A stretch of 64,000 bases of DNA from Lepidodermella squamata (GCA_047495785.1 JBLDXI010000004.1:2294001-2358000), one strand, 5' to 3'; numbered from the stretch's first letter, positions 11,501-23,931 are shown. Program-made: numbers and translations. The notes: a model not told the origin generated them from the letters alone.

Positions 11501-13154
11501 AAAATTCCGGTATCTGAAATATTTGCGTTTTATGTATCGGTTTTCCAACAATAAAAATCGTATGCCGAACATACGATCAATTTGATGCGATGAAGAAACC
11601 TGATTTGACACTGGAATTTCCAAAATAGTTTAAAAAATCTGAAAAATTTGAATAATAAGGCTACACATAGAACGTTGCAGAATAGTGCTATTTTTAACCC
11701 GCGCGCGTAAACCCGGCCTACAATGTTTGTAATCATTATTTTTTGAAATTTGAAAGTTCAAGATTCAATTTGTTTAATTTTTATTGGAAAAAGTCCCAAC
11801 AAACAAACGTCGCCTTTTCCAAATTCGCCAGTCGTTTCAAATTAGAACTTTGTCAATTTTGACGCCAGAGTGATGCGAATAAGGTCAAAATATTGGGAAA
11901 CCTCGGCTTTCATTGTCTATTTAAACCAGAGATTCAAAAAGTTAAGATGCTCGTAGGGTATCGACTGGAAATCAACACAGTCGGTTACAGTCGAAACATT
12001 AAAAATACAATGAAGGCGCTGAAAATCACAAACAAGCTCAATTTAAAACTTCTTCTCATTCGAATCGCATCCAATATTTGAATTCGGAATACGACAGGGC
12101 TTCGCAAACAAGGAGTCGCAACCTTTTTTCCGTGGGTCGCCGAGTCAGCTTTGGTCCCGGAGTTCATGGCGGGGTCGCTTGACGATTTTCAGAAAAAATT
12201 GGAAAGTGCGAAGATTCGGTTTATTTTTGGTCACTCAACTAGAAAATCGGAAAAATAGTATTAGCTACAACTCGCTCCGCTGGCGTACCACTTTATCCGA
12301 CTGAAAAACCGTTTGAAAATGTGGTTAAAAGCCCAGTCAATGGTTGAAGAATTTTTTGGAAAGATATTGTAAATTGTCCTATTCTATAGCTTGGATGCAA
12401 AATTTCTAAATTTTGAGCATCTTTCCCCGCTCTGAAAAAATACTAAAAATGGTTAGATGTTCAGAAGCCCAGTTGTATACGGCGTTTACAGCTTGAGACA
12501 TTTGGTAGCTGGGACACATAGGAGATTATTAATCGCGTGTTGAAGTTTTAAATTTAGCTATCGTGCTATTATTCATGTGATCCTTTGTCAATTTTTTAAT
12601 GTGAAAACACGTGTCTCATCACTCATCATCACCCTTCATCGCCATGTCTCGCTTCGGGCCGGCAGGGTAGTGCGGGAAAGCAGAAAACATTGCTGAATGG
12701 TCAGCGGACGCCACGCCACGGGCAAGTCGGACGTCGGACAGGCGAGAGGCCGGGCTGAATAAAAAAGCACCCCAAGGCATAATCATTACTGCGCAACCCC
12801 CACATTTGAAATGGCTGAAGATAAAGATGGGGCCGAAATTGCTTGCCACGTCTCATGTATTTTTTTTTACGTCGAATGAGTGTATAATCAATTTAGCTCC
12901 TTTTACCTTTTGCGTTTAACGAGTAGCACGGCAAACAAACATCAAGATCAAGATTTCTCGGCTGGCATAAGATATAATAGGTAGATATCTAGCCGTCAAT
13001 TACATGACAGAAACCTATGGATCATCACCAAGAACCAAGAGCACGCTTATGATCGCGCAAGACGGTGTCCGCGCGCGCATATCGCTAGCGACTAATTACA
13101 GGGTGCGCGACTTCACAAATTTATCACCATATGCTAATTTATCAGACTCGCCGA

Positions 13155-13266
13155 AATGGTGCCGTATGTTTTATATACTGATAAATAGGTTGAATCAATG
13201 TCAACTACTTCGTCAAGCTGCTCATCCTTGAACAAGCTCGCATAGGCCTGCCATAGTCGCATCATT
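13155..13266 (-). pseudogene. Exon 11 and 3' UTR relic of a CTLD family gene
   Basis: On the minus strand this reads GATGCGACTATGGCAGGCC and continues to the stop and early 3' UTR seen at 6958-7050 of the intact gene, with a few substitutions. It is cut at its upstream side by the tail of the LINE at 13267-15895. The LINE therefore appears to have inserted into the last exon of a paralogue of which nothing else remains nearby. Confidence 0.75.
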
Positions 13267-14544
13267 TAGGTATTTATTTATTTATTTATTTAAGAGCACA
13301 AATCTCAAAGTTGAGAGCTCATAGAAAAGAAAGTTTGCTTGAAGTAAAAATTAGTAGCAGATTATCTTGTCAATTCGGTCCGTTTCAGCATCAGTATTTC
13401 CAACAAAGATTCAACAATTATAATTTTTTCAGATTAGGTTTAGATAAAAAATATTTATAAACAAGTTGACGGCAAGAAAAGGCATCGTAACAAATTTTGA
13501 AACCACAATCACATCTTGGCGGTAGGTTAGTTAGTGTAGTTCATAATGTCGATTGGGCGATGATGAGGGCAGTGAAAATATAAAGGTAAAGTGTTGAACA
13601 GACTAGGACCGGTGAAGCAAAGAGAGGCCTGACCGTAGTCCAGACGCATACGCGGTATTTTGAATGAGAGCTGGGAGTAACGAGTGCGAGACGGAGGCTT
13701 CAGTACAAAAATAGATTTGATGGACACAGGCGCGTCGCCGACAACACAACGGTACATGAGAGTAGCAATATGTACTTGCCATGTAGGTCGAGCCATTCTA
13801 ATTCATCACGAAGAGGAGAGGCGTCAGCGGAATCAGAAGCATTCATAATTATTCTCACTGCTTTGTCCCGAAGAGATTGCAATCGTTTCAAAGATGTATC
13901 ACAAGCTTCACCAAGTAATACATCGCAATATTGTAAATGAGAAAAAACTAGACCATTAGCCATTAATTTCAAGCAATTCCTGTTCAGTCCGTTCTTAGAC
14001 GCTAGATGAAGAGCAAATAAGCCTTTGCGAGCTTTTGTACAGGCCTTGTCTATTTGATGACTGTATAACAGTTTTTCGTCGAGAATGAAGCCTAGAAGAG
14101 TGATAGAGTTGGTTTGATCCAGCGAGTAATCGTTAATACTTATAGAAATTTTTCTGGCGGATTTACTAAGCGAGACTATCATGAGCTGCGATTTCTTACC
14201 GTTAACCTTAAGACAGTTTGAGCCTAACCAGTTGATAACATTATTAAGGTCGTTTTGAAGTACTGATTCCAATTCGGAATCATTTTTGGCAGCAAAATAA
14301 ATGGTGGCATCGTCGGCGTATTGGATTACGGTGGATTTTAGTGATGAAAGTGGCAGCTCGTTAACATAAATTGTGAAAAGTAAAGGTCCCAATACAGAAC
14401 CCTGTGGCACTCCATACTTAAGATCAGCTGTGTTCGAAATTTTTCCATTTACTTTGGTCAATTGTTGGCGGTTAGAAAGATAGCTGGTTAATAATTCGAT
14501 AGCCGGCTCGTCGAAACCTGCACTACGTAAAGATGACAGCAGTG

Positions 14545-14808
14545 TGCGACTTTCAGGGGGGGGATGGGGGGGATCATCCCCCCCAGCTCGGCCGGGCCAG
14601 ACGACTGAATGAGAATTTATCCCCCTATTTCGTCAATTTTGAGAGGTTCTGGAGCGTGTTTTAGTGAAAAATCTGCAACATTTTCTCGCTTCGCTCACTT
14701 ATCCGCCAAAATAACTAGTAATTTTGGCAAATGCAGCAAAAAAATTTTTCCATCCCTGGCAGCTCGAGGATCCAAAATCGCACCCTGGATGACAGAATAC
14801 CAGGCGTG
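14545..14808. mobile_element. Unclassified insertion in the LINE
   Basis: The reverse-transcriptase frame is continuous on both sides of this segment but not within it. The insert starts with a G-run and C-run hairpin (14555-14585) and contains no recognised coding motif. Its class is unknown. Confidence 0.55.
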
Positions 14809-14948
14809 GTTAAGGTGTCAAAGGCTTTACTCATATCAATGCTAACTATCGCGATTGTCAAACCTTTGTCAAGAGCGCAACGCCAGTCGTTTGTCATTTT
14901 AGCTAGGCAAGTTTCGGTAGAGTGGTGCTTCATAATCCGAATTGCGAG

Positions 14949-15288
14949 GGCGAGAGAAAATCACATTGTGTGACCACTTTAAAGTCCAATTCAATGCGCA
15001 CGCTGATTGGTCAATCGATCGTTGCTATGACTCCCGGATGAAACGTTCTGTCGTGCGATCCATAAGATTTTTTGCAACAAGTGTTTTTTGCCGCAGCAAT
15101 TTACCACGATTAATATGGAGTTTACGCTCGTGGTCAATGGAAACCGGGCAGAGGGTGTGACAAGGTCATTTTTTTCATAAATATAAAATAATTTATTAGT
15201 GGATCGCACGACGGAAATGTTTCATTCCGGAGTCATTAGCAACGATAAATTGACCAATCAGCGTGCGCGCCAAGGTTCAACTTACCAG
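14949..15288. mobile_element. 340-bp MITE inserted in the LINE
   Basis: The two ends are inverted copies over about 95 bp, with ACGCTGATTGGTCAAT, ATCGTTGC and CGTCGTGCGATCCA in each arm. The LINE frame resumes on either side. A second family member lies at about 43580-43916. Confidence 0.8.
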
Positions 15289-15895
15289 TGGTTCCACAAT
15301 GCAATCTTTTTCATATAATTCTTAATTTGAAGAGAGAGGCAGCGCTCGAAGGTACGAAATAAAGGCGATAAGATTGAAATAGGACGATAGTTCCCGACAA
15401 GGTCATTCGAACCTTCTTTGAACAAAGGCGTTACTGTAGCTAATTTCCAGGCGGCTGGAATCTGGCGTTCCAACAATACTTTATTGTAAATTAAAGCTAA
15501 ATGCGGCGCTAGGAAATCGGCTGCCACCTTGAGAACACACTCAGGTATTCCATCTGAACCCGTCGAAGGCTTGCGCGGTGACAATTTGTTCAAACACTCT
15601 TCCGAGTGGTTTCCGCGCAAAACGTACAAATCTTTCGCCTTTTACTATTAGTAATCGAGCATTGTTTTGGATGCGGGCCTGGTTATTATTTTCCGAAATG
15701 CTAAATCCAAATTATGGCTTTGAAGTAAGTCGAGAAAATTTATTTCATTATCACAATTCATAAGATTGATATTGAAATCACCACCGATTACATAATTTTG
15801 TGCATGTGGAAGTCGGGTGGAAGTTTCGAGAAGAACTGGTGCAAAAGAAAGTAGTCATCATCTGTAGGAGTATCAAATTTCGGTCTGTAAGCGTA

Positions 15896-17830
15896 AGGTC
15901 GGGGCAGCCGTGAAGAAGATGAGCAAGTCTTGTCCGTGAGGCGGGGCTGTCCTGCCTATCACGACCGGTGGGTGTGGCGAAGTGTTCGGTTTGTCACGTG
16001 ATGTCGTTTCATGAAGTGCGTGAACGTAGCAGTTGGGCTGGAAACTGTCGCGTGCCTTTGGCTCGTTGGTAAACAACCAAGGCGGCGTAATCGCTGAGAA
16101 ATTTGAATTTGTTTCCAACTTAGCTGTCCCCGTTTCCAGGACAACCAGGCTGCTTGACCAGCTCTGAAGCAGAGCTGTCGACACAAGGGTCAGACAAAGC
16201 AAAGCCGAACGATATGACGGCTCTCCAATCAGCGCGTTGATAGGCGATTCAATCGCCATGGTGACACAGCAGTTAGCAATAAACTGGGAGTACGCTCCAC
16301 AGTAATTATCGTGCAAAAATCTCAGAAAATTTAATATTCAATCGCAGATATTGTACCCCTTTGTACCCCCGTGCCCCTTTGATGCATAACTTCGAACTTT
16401 TCTGCCGCAATATGCATAACTCAGGTTATGCATCGAAGGGGCACGGCCCCAATGGTGTATAATCGTGGCTCACTTCAGCTGATCAACAATGGCTCATCGG
16501 CCATGTGTTGCATAATCGTGAGCTTTTGTGGGGTGACTAAGGGGACCCTAAGACACATCAAAATTTTGACCCCTCATTTATGCATCATTAAGAGACTCTA
16601 CCCTATAGTTTATTGATTTATTTAAATTTTATAGATAAAATTAGGATTATTGTTTTGATGATGTACAAAGACGGATTTTTTCGCTCGTTGAAAATATCGA
16701 AAGCATAAAACGCCCTGACCATCTCGCTATTTTGTAATTCCAGATGACCTACTTTCGCGTGCGCACGCCAAAACTGGGTCAACGACGGGTCTAACAAGGC
16801 GCGTTGCACTTCAGTATTATTCCTACGGTAGGTTATGTGTGATTTAAACGATGTTCGATGTAGGATTTTCGCCCTTATTTTCCGCGTTTACCGCTCCTTT
16901 CCGCAAAATTGTCCGCCTTAATTTTCGGATTCGCGCGCTCGCCGGTTGGCTAGGTCAAACTAATAATACGTGATTCAAATTAGCATGTTCACTGTAGGCA
17001 GCATGCACTTCACCTCTGTAGGTCATATTGTTTGTTGTAATTGCGCTAATTTTCGCTAATTGTCCGAGTTTGTGAATGAAATGTTTTCGATCGCCGAAAA
17101 TAAATAAAAATTCCTAAAATCACCAAATTTTCGAAATTAAATCAACCAGAAATCGCGAAACAAATTACTGATGGGTACTGCGTCTCAAATTTCTTTGTCT
17201 CTCATCGTTGTCTCAAATTTTGGGAACTCCAGTATGTAACTCTTGTATGTAACGCAGACCACCAATACACCGGTATCTCTCCTCTAATTTTCATTATTTT
17301 TCGGTTTCGGAGATTTTGGACCTTAATTTCGGTGGATTCAGTTTGTCCGCTGAGAAACTGTAATTTATTTTAATTATAATTAATATTCGGTGGTTTTGGT
17401 TTCGGTATTTTTGCAAATACCGATCAAACCGAAAATTAGTCGTCGATATATGAATAAATTAAATCAAATTTTCGAGAAACAATTTCATAATTTATTAAAA
17501 AAAATTTTATTGCGTGAACGTTTAATCAGACTCTGTTTTTTTCAGCAGCACGGAAATGGTCGGCACTCGAAATCTTTTCTCACTGGCTATCAAACCGCGT
17601 TAAATGTGAGTTTTTGAAAATAATAATATTTCCTTTTTTAATAAGTGTTTTCCTTATTCTTAGATTTCGTGTGCTCGAAAGAATAGATCGCGTTTTCGGC
17701 AAGGCCGATTTCAACAGCATTTAAATGGCGCATTCAGCGGGAAAATTCGTCTCTCCGGTGTTATGTCTCTATGAGATCATTGTTTTTGCGCGTTATCCTC
17801 TTCAAGACCGTTAATCGGTATAGAAAGATA
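15896..17830. other. Non-coding gap with one hairpin
   Basis: No supported gene. A hairpin pairs GTGCCCCTTTGATGCATAAC (16370) with GTTATGCATCGAAGGGGCAC (16424). A 147-codon minus frame at 15873-16316 shows no family motif. AT-rich sequence follows to 17830. Confidence 0.4.
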
Positions 17831-17831
17831 A

Positions 17832-17881
17832 TAAAAACATTATTATCATTATTATTATCGTTATTATTATTATTGTTGTTA

Positions 17882-17933
<52 letters not shown>

Positions 17934-17973
17934 TATTATTATTACTATTATTATTATTATTATTATTATTATT
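17832..17973. repeat. (ATT)n microsatellite
   Basis: A nearly pure TTA/ATT trinucleotide tract, which in one frame gives a meaningless poly-Leu open frame. Confidence 0.95.
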
Positions 17974-18044
17974 GCATCGCTCTGATGACCGAGGTATAAT
18001 TCAATAAAAGTGAGATGAAAAGCGTCATGAGCATTTTTAGCCTC

Positions 18045-18115
18045 CTATTGTAGGCTCCTGTTGTATAGTGGCCCCAACCCATGGTTCTAATCCTAAAGGT
18101 CCCGGGTTCGAATCT
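18045..18115 (+). ncRNA. tRNA-derived sequence, probably a SINE head or decayed tRNA
   Basis: TGTATAGTGG resembles an A box and GGGTTCGAATC a B box, about 40 bases apart as in a tRNA gene. The acceptor arm ends do not pair and the T-stem is imperfect, so I do not call a functional tRNA. Confidence 0.3.
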
Positions 18116-18548
18116 TCCTTTTGCCTCGTTTTTTTCTATCGTCAGTTTTTTGTGAGATGACGAAGTGACGAAACGACGAAACTATTAAGAACTATTAAGA
18201 AAAAATTAAATAAATTCTTGATCGATTGAATGCATCTTTATCTTTCGTGATGATAAAAATAGAATTAATAATTGCTCACGCTCACGTTAAATTTGTTTTT
18301 AAAAATGCGCAAAAAGTGGGATATTATTCTGTTAAAAGACAACAACAATCAACAAATATGTTTTTGGTGATTGGAAAATCAGTGTTTTCGGACAGCTTTT
18401 CAGAAATAGCCGTCGCCACGCGATTCATGGCGTGCTCACAATTATTATTTATTTCACTTGAAAACAGTTCTGAATTATTCCCGTATTTTATTGTACTAAA
18501 AAAGTTATCATATGCGCTAATTTTACTCATGATCGTGGTTTCAGCTAA

Positions 18549-18693
18549 CAGTGTGCGAAGTAGAATCCTCGAACTAGAGGGTATTTTCGGGCCCCAATTT
18601 TATGGCTAAAAGGTCCCCTTCTGGGGTTTTTTGGTGGTTATTCCACTTAGCCTGCCGAACTGGGGGATACGATACGCCGTACTTCGCGCCCTA
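18549..18693. mobile_element. MITE, GCGAAGTAGG family
   Basis: The left end CAGTGTGCGAAGTAG and a CTCGAACTAGAGGGTATTTTC stretch match the arm of the 5239-5348 element. The right end GTACTTCGCGCCC is the inverted partner. The middle differs between copies. Confidence 0.7.
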
Positions 18694-19011
18694 TCAACAA
18701 ATTTATAGGCTGGCGATAGCTACATCTTATGCTTTCAACAATTCTACTTTCCACTACACCGTTGTATCGGCAATTAACAAAGCGGTCCTTGGATTTCTGG
18801 CTTTCACATTTTTTATAACTTTAAATTGAAATTTAGGTACAAACATTTTTGTTCTTTTCTCATTACAAAGTGATAAATTTGTCATTTAAAAAAGTCAAAA
18901 TTCAAAATTGATTTAACAATTTGAAATTTTTTGAATAAATTTGAAAATTTATGGATAATAATTTTCAGCAGAATAAATTCTAACATCTTACATCAAGAGT
19001 TACTTAATTGA

Positions 19012-20032
19012 ATGACTGCTTATTATTACGTTGTGCTGTTGACGTTGGCGCTGTCATCGAGCGACGTGGCTTGGGGCAAGCAAGCATTGAACTTAGTTCG
19101 CTGCTTTTCAAGGCAGAGCAACCGACTCACCAGCTGTGTTGCAGCTGCCAATGGCTGCGATTCACTGAAAGAATTTCAGGTTTGTCGTTATTTCAACTGT
19201 AGCCTTGCCGATTCAAGTTTGTCCATTCCGATAGTGGGGCGGAACTTTCCGAACAGTCGGCGTCTGCAACACAGGGGTCGGTTTATTGAACGGCTAATTT
19301 ATTTCTTAATAATTTCATTCTGATTTCTCTTTAGAATGGCCGAATGTGCTACAAATACGCGGCTCTTACCCCATTCTGCGTACCCGGAAACGTCGGATGC
19401 AACAACCCAGGTGATATGAATGTAAGGACCCCTCCATACAAATCGATTCGTTAAAGTATAATTCAGGGAATCAAAGATTGGGATTAAAGTCCTGATCCGT
19501 TACATTTTTTATGAATCATAAAATATCACAAACAGACGTTCTGGTTCGACAACCAAACGCCCGCGTTGATCTTGAATTTCAACCTTAACGAATGCGAGAA
19601 AAAGAAGGCTGCATTCGAGGTGAGGACTCTTGGAAATCTTCAAAATTTTGAATGGTCATTTTGTTTCATTGCAGAGTTTGGCATTCAGGCGCTGTACGTC
19701 GTCATTATGACATGTGTTCCGGACCCGTACTCCTGCCCCGAAAGCTGGGTGAGTGATTTTCCATCTATCATGAGTGGGTGCGTTTTTGGGTTTCTGTCTC
19801 AAGTAGTTTGTTTGGTGATTCCTGATTGTTTTTCATCTATAGGTTACCGAATCAACTTTGTATCCCAATCTCACGTCTTGTATCAATGGAACGGGTCCGT
19901 TGTTATTTTGTAATACTTATAGTTATTTGTGAAGAAAAAAGTTATGTTTTTCTGTGACAGGATAAGCTGTTCTTGGACTCAGTCAGTTTTCAACTGAACC
20001 ACGACAAGTGCATCAAGGATATTTCGCCTCCT
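19012..20032 (+). pseudogene. 5' part of a divergent CTLD-family gene (Cys modules only)
   Basis: Exons 19012-19179 (56 codons, signal peptide MTAYYYVVLLTLALS... then VRCFSRQSNRLTSC), 19335-19421 (29 codons, MCYKYAALTPFCVPG), 19536-19619 (28 codons, one Cys), 19677-19748 (24 codons, MTCVPDPYSCPESW) and 19843-19894 (17 codons plus one base, YPNLTSC) follow the family plan with valid GT-AG borders. A further exon-like block at 19961-20032 has an acceptor, one Cys and a GTGAGT donor, but its phase does not fit the preceding exon. Nothing of the later modules or CTLDs follows in the same style. It may be truncated, or a short gene like 161-1750. No frame break is seen in the first five exons. Confidence 0.6.
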
Positions 20033-20229
20033 GTGAGTTTGTTTTCCTGAATATTCTTGCTCCTGTGTGTATTGTACACCAGGCCTAGTCAACAGAGTCA
20101 TAAACGCCATTCGCCACGCAAAATGTAATTTTCGATTTTTCCGACTAGGCATGCGCCATGCGTTGATACCAATACCAACCATCATTCAATGCACTAGTCC
20201 TCAAATTTCCGAACTAATTTGTTGAAATT

Positions 20230-20487
20230 TGAGCGCGCTCCTGGTCACCGTGCGGAATTTATAGTGCGCGTAAATCTCTATTATTTTTATTTTTTCGAGC
20301 GAGAACACCATATTCAATCGATAGTAAATTGTCCGAATTATTTTTAGCATAAAAACCGACGCGATATTTGAAAGTCACCCTTTAACATCTTTGCGCGCGG
20401 TTTTAAATTTGTTAAAAAATCAGGACTTGGCTCATGCGCATCAGTTGAATAATGTTGCACGGTGATCAGGAGCGCGCGCACTTGCTC
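20230..20487. repeat. About 255-bp inverted-repeat element
   Basis: GCGCGCTCCTGGTCACCGTGC at the left faces its complement (one mismatch) at 20460-20484. It lies just past the truncated Cys-module gene. No target duplication could be fixed. Confidence 0.6.
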
Positions 20488-20718
20488 CTCAAAAGTTGGG
20501 ATGTGCGGTAAACTTTTTTTCGTTCATTTTTCACGCGAGAAACCCATATCTATTCGATAGAGAATTTTCTGAACTTTCTAAACTTTCTAACCTAAATATT
20601 CAAAACTTGCCCTTTTCGACGTGGTGTTATGCAGTAAGTCCACTTTTACCCTCCGACTAGACGGAACTAATAAATAGTCAAGCCTAACAAACGAAATTCG
20701 CCTAATTTCTGAAATTCC

Positions 20719-21078
20719 GAAGACAGACGAGTTCGAGGTAGATGCTATTTGGTTGGCCGCGGTTAAATCAGTCAGTGATGAGAAAGTCGCCATACGGGCG
20801 CCTGATATCGCCTTACAGGCTTCGAGTTGCAGACGGAAGTTGCCAGCAGTCAGCGAGGGGAGGAAATACTTCGAAGGTGTGGCTTGTTTCAGGTCATTTA
20901 AACACGCGGCGTAGTTGTCAGCGAATTTCGTCAAGTTGGAATAAATCTTCAGCTGTATTTGTTAACAATCTTATTCTTGAAATTCATAACTGAAGATTCG
21001 AAAGCTCACCCGATTCGTACCGTCAGGGCAGATGTTGTAACATTTCTTGCTGTTTGGCGTATCGCATTGAGCAGCATA
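20719..21078 (-). pseudogene. Inverted fragment of a CTLD gene: exon 7 and start of exon 8
   Basis: Exon 7 equivalent 21010-21078 keeps its acceptor, its 23 codons (CDTPNSKKCYNICP) and its GTGAGC donor. The following intron and exon 8 start (20952 downwards) match 5404-5760 at roughly 92 percent by eye. Similarity stops at about 20719 inside CTLD1, where sequence shared with 10990-11050 begins. It is a recent inverted partial duplicate, not a gene. Confidence 0.8.
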
Positions 21079-21089
21079 CTTGGAAATAA

Positions 21090-21969
21090 TGAAACTTGCA
21101 AATTTCAAAAATCGAACGTCTCATTAAAAATCAGGAACTACTGCTTAAAAATACTTGGTCGTAATAATCCTAATAGTTAGCAGTCTTCGACAATGTTATT
21201 CGGGTCCGTTCAGTTGTAGAAGCAACGTTGGAAGTGCAATAGAGCCGGGCTGTAGATCGCATAAAAATACGAAAGCTTCGTCCAAATCAAGAGGTAGTTC
21301 GAGTCGTTTATCGCAGAACCCTAAACGTGCCCATGGTGAAAGCTTCCCGTTCCGCAGCTGTGCCTCGTAATTCCAGCACGCGTTTTCGGACTTTTGATAT
21401 CACCCTCGGGTATTGCTTCGTACGCTATTCCTTGACGGTGTAAGGTTATTTGAATGCGGCGCAAAGAAACAACCTGGGATGAGTAATAATAATATTGTGA
21501 TGATGACTAGATGATGCGTAATTGCGTGACCCACATCTGCCAAAATAGCGGCGTCTATTGCACTAGCCACGGCCGGATCTGGCTGGGGCTTGATGTGCCG
21601 ATGCGGGACACCGTTGACTTGAAGAACGAGTTCAGCGTTGTGAATCAAGACAATAATGTTACTCCTCCAACTGGCCGCAGCGCTCCTGAGAACGAAACGG
21701 TTTCTGAGACCAGCGGCAGTTCATGTTCCTCATAAAATTGAGGGTGTCTTCATAGGATCCCGCAAAAGAAATTGTAAGCTTGTCTTCGCAATGCCAGCAG
21801 TAAGCTTTTTCTCTGATTATTTTTCCCCTTCAATCTGAGGTTGTTGTAGTACTGGAACATAACCTTCTGCATTCTGAAACATTCATGAACCATCCATGAA
21901 TTTTCAACATTCACCAAATCATAATTTCATGCTCTAACTGAAGCAAATATTTGTTTGGTTTTTTTATAG
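21090..21969. other. Gap without a recognised gene
   Basis: A minus frame at 21400-21648 ends in a hydrophobic stretch (LVIITILLLLIPGCFF), but I recognise no domain and no splice context. Nothing corresponding to exons 1-5 of the following CTLD copy is visible, so that copy lacks a start. Confidence 0.35.
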
Positions 21970-23931
21970 ATGAGGTTGCGGACTCAGTGAAGCAGCACAT
22001 CCGCTGTTTCAATGCCGTTACTCGGGAATTCACCGCCTGCCGATTGAGCACCTCGCGTTGCATCGCCAATGAAACCGAAGAGTTCTCCACTGGCGTCTAC
22101 CGCAACAAGGCCAACTGCTTATCATGGGGTGCGTGCGAATGACACTTTATAAACGGTAAAACTGCTACTAAAACGGACACAAAAACTACTATTATTTCGC
22201 GCGAAGCGCTACTAAATCTGCCTTAGTGCGCATAGAACGTTAAGTGTGTTGATAAAGCAGCTAATATGACACTAAATGTGGAGAAGTGCCACTATTTTGA
22301 CAAAACCGCTAGTATTTCGGGAATGTGATGGTAAAATGGAAAAATAGCTATATAATCTGAATTTTCGTGATTGGCATGGAAATGACTGTCGCATACACGA
22401 ATGCATTGAATTTTCTGTTCTCGAATCTAACAAGGCTAGTTGACAAATTATTTAGCCGATTTAGCCGATAGCTCTCACCCATTTCGAAAAAAACATTTCT
22501 TTTGAAAATCGATTATTGGAATCGATATTAGTTTTACAGGCTGAACCTTGATTCGTGAAGCCAAGGGAAATAACTACAACTTTTATTCACCAAGTTTTCA
22601 GCATTTCTCAAACCAGTAGCATATTGCGCGAATTAGTAGTAATTTACACGCTTCACAGCAATTTACAGCAGTTTACCTAATTTAGTAGCACTTTTACCCA
22701 TTTTAGTAGCGCATTTATCTTCACTCCTTATCATGGGTAACCGTAACTGAGATTATACTTGCCATATTTCTCACGGCCTAAAGGTCTTTAGGAATTCTTT
22801 AGAAAAATCGAGAGAATTTTATTGCTAGCAATCATTGCTTCGAGCTTAGTTCAAGAGTACAACTTGATACAAGAGTTTAGTAGATTCGAAGCTAAATGTC
22901 ACCGGCTGAATTTTGAGTGGTTTATCATCTCGTTTCAAAACTATGTATATTCCTTAGTATGCTGCTCAATGCGATACGCCAAACAGCAAAAAGTGCTACA
23001 ACATTTGCCCGAACGGAGCGACCCAGGTGAGCTTTCGAGTCTTCACAGAAACGAGTATAGCCGAATAAAGTTGCAACAAATACAGCTGAATATATACATG
23101 TATTCAAACTCGACGAAGTTCGCTGATAACTACGCCGCGTGTTTGTATGACCTGAAACCAGCCACATCTTCGAAGTATTTATCTCCTCGACGCCTGCTGG
23201 CCATTTCCGCCTGCAATTCGACACCTGTAATGCGGTCCAAGGCGCCCGTTTGGCGACCTTCTCATCGATGGCTGATTTAACAGCAGCCGGCCAAGTGGCT
23301 GCTACTACTAACTCGTCTGTGTACGTCGGTTTGGTCGCTGATTTCACGTGGGAAGACGGCAGCCGCATCGCGATCGATTCCCCTCTCTGGCTACCTGGCA
23401 TTGCCCCACTAAACAACGGTCCATGTGAGTTCTTTTAGTAAGCTCAGTTGAAAAATCCAACTAACATAAAATATAAAAAGGATAATTCAGGAGGCTTCCT
23501 ATTCTGCGCTTCCTCATGCCTTCATTTTCATTCGTTGATTTACAGGTATGATGATGTCAACGAAAGGCTTTTACGACTTTTTATGCGATAGTTACACATA
23601 TGGCATTTGCGGCAATGTAAGTGTGCTTCCTATTACTCCTATTAATCCTCCGAACAATAACCAGCGAATTGTTTTTTTGAAGAGTTCGACCAGCCTTTTA
23701 GTCACATCAGTGACCAATCCTTGGGATCAACATGAATCTTACTACGAAAGCATCGGGACAACTTTTGCCTCAATCAAAGATCAAGCGATATTTGAAGCTG
23801 CTAAACAGCTGATTGATCCGGACTATCAATACTACATCAGTGGGAAACGGAGGGACTTGGCCTCTTACTCATGGAACCCTTCAACAGTGCGGTGTTCACT
23901 TTGAACGGCGAGGCAACATTCGAAAATCACT
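21970..23931 (+). pseudogene. CTLD gene copy with exons 6-10, several lesions
   Basis: Exons by homology: 21970-22127, 22958-23026, 23086-23424, 23546-23616 and 23683-23931. Exon 6 (HIRCFNAVTREFTAC) ends at a donor disrupted by a 598-bp insertion. Exon 8 has a one-base loss near 23173 that shifts the frame before the CTLD1 core (ARLATFSSMADLTAAGQ, VYVGLVADFTWEDGS). Exon 10 lacks 7 bp relative to its paralogue: the break is after SYSW, where the frame is lost, and the expected CTLD2 Cys is replaced (DQHESYYESIG). Exons 1-5 and 11 are absent; a LINE tail follows at 23990. Most splice sites are still intact, so decay is recent. Confidence 0.8.
22129..22726. mobile_element. 598-bp insertion exactly at an exon-intron border, 11-bp target duplication
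   Basis: Flanked by CTTATCATGGG at 22118-22128 and 22727-22737. The interior carries many CTACTAAA and complementary TTTAGTAG words and imperfect inverted ends. Removing it would rejoin exon 6 to a normal GTAACC donor. No transposase is seen. Confidence 0.75.

Larger units (their letters stand above)
10016..13150. other. Repeat-rich non-coding stretch
   Basis: No gene is recognised. Repeated GTGTCCTA/TAGGACAC words occur at 10266-10340 and 10840-10880. The GCGGCCTTTATT-type repeats at 11150-11500 and the hAT-like end at 10880-10903 are listed separately. The segment around 10990-11050 recurs inverted at 20630-20690. The remainder has only short open frames without motifs. Confidence 0.45.
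13267..15895 (-). mobile_element. CR1/L2/Jockey-type LINE, 5'-truncated and interrupted
   Basis: Reading down the minus strand: an apurinic-endonuclease tail (VIGGDFNINLM at about 15770) with a frameshift, reverse-transcriptase N part (GSDGIPECVLK, VTPLFKEG, NYRPISILSP), LSPSQFGL and HHSTETCL, then FSIDMSKAFDT-type motif, GVPQGSVLGPLLF and YADDATIYF (13700-14461), LGFILDEK, and a C-terminal tail (PTWQVHIATLMYRCV) in another frame. It ends in a (TAAA)n-like tail at 13267-13290. Two insertions split it, at about 14545-14808 and 14949-15288. It is dead: several frame breaks, truncated 5' end. Confidence 0.85.

Noticed and set aside
15873-16316. 147-codon minus frame upstream of the LINE as LINE ORF1
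   Set aside because: It has no zinc-knuckle, PHD or coiled-coil features and does not continue the endonuclease frame.
17771-18007. Open frame rich in leucine
   Set aside because: It is a translation of the (ATT)n microsatellite.
18045-18115. Possible functional tRNA gene
   Set aside because: A- and B-box-like words are present but the acceptor arm cannot pair and the T-stem is poor; a SINE head or dead tRNA is likelier.
19679-19913. Reading the 19677 exon through into the intron as one protein
   Set aside because: The GTGAGT donor and the family exon length (24-28 codons) show it ends at 19748.
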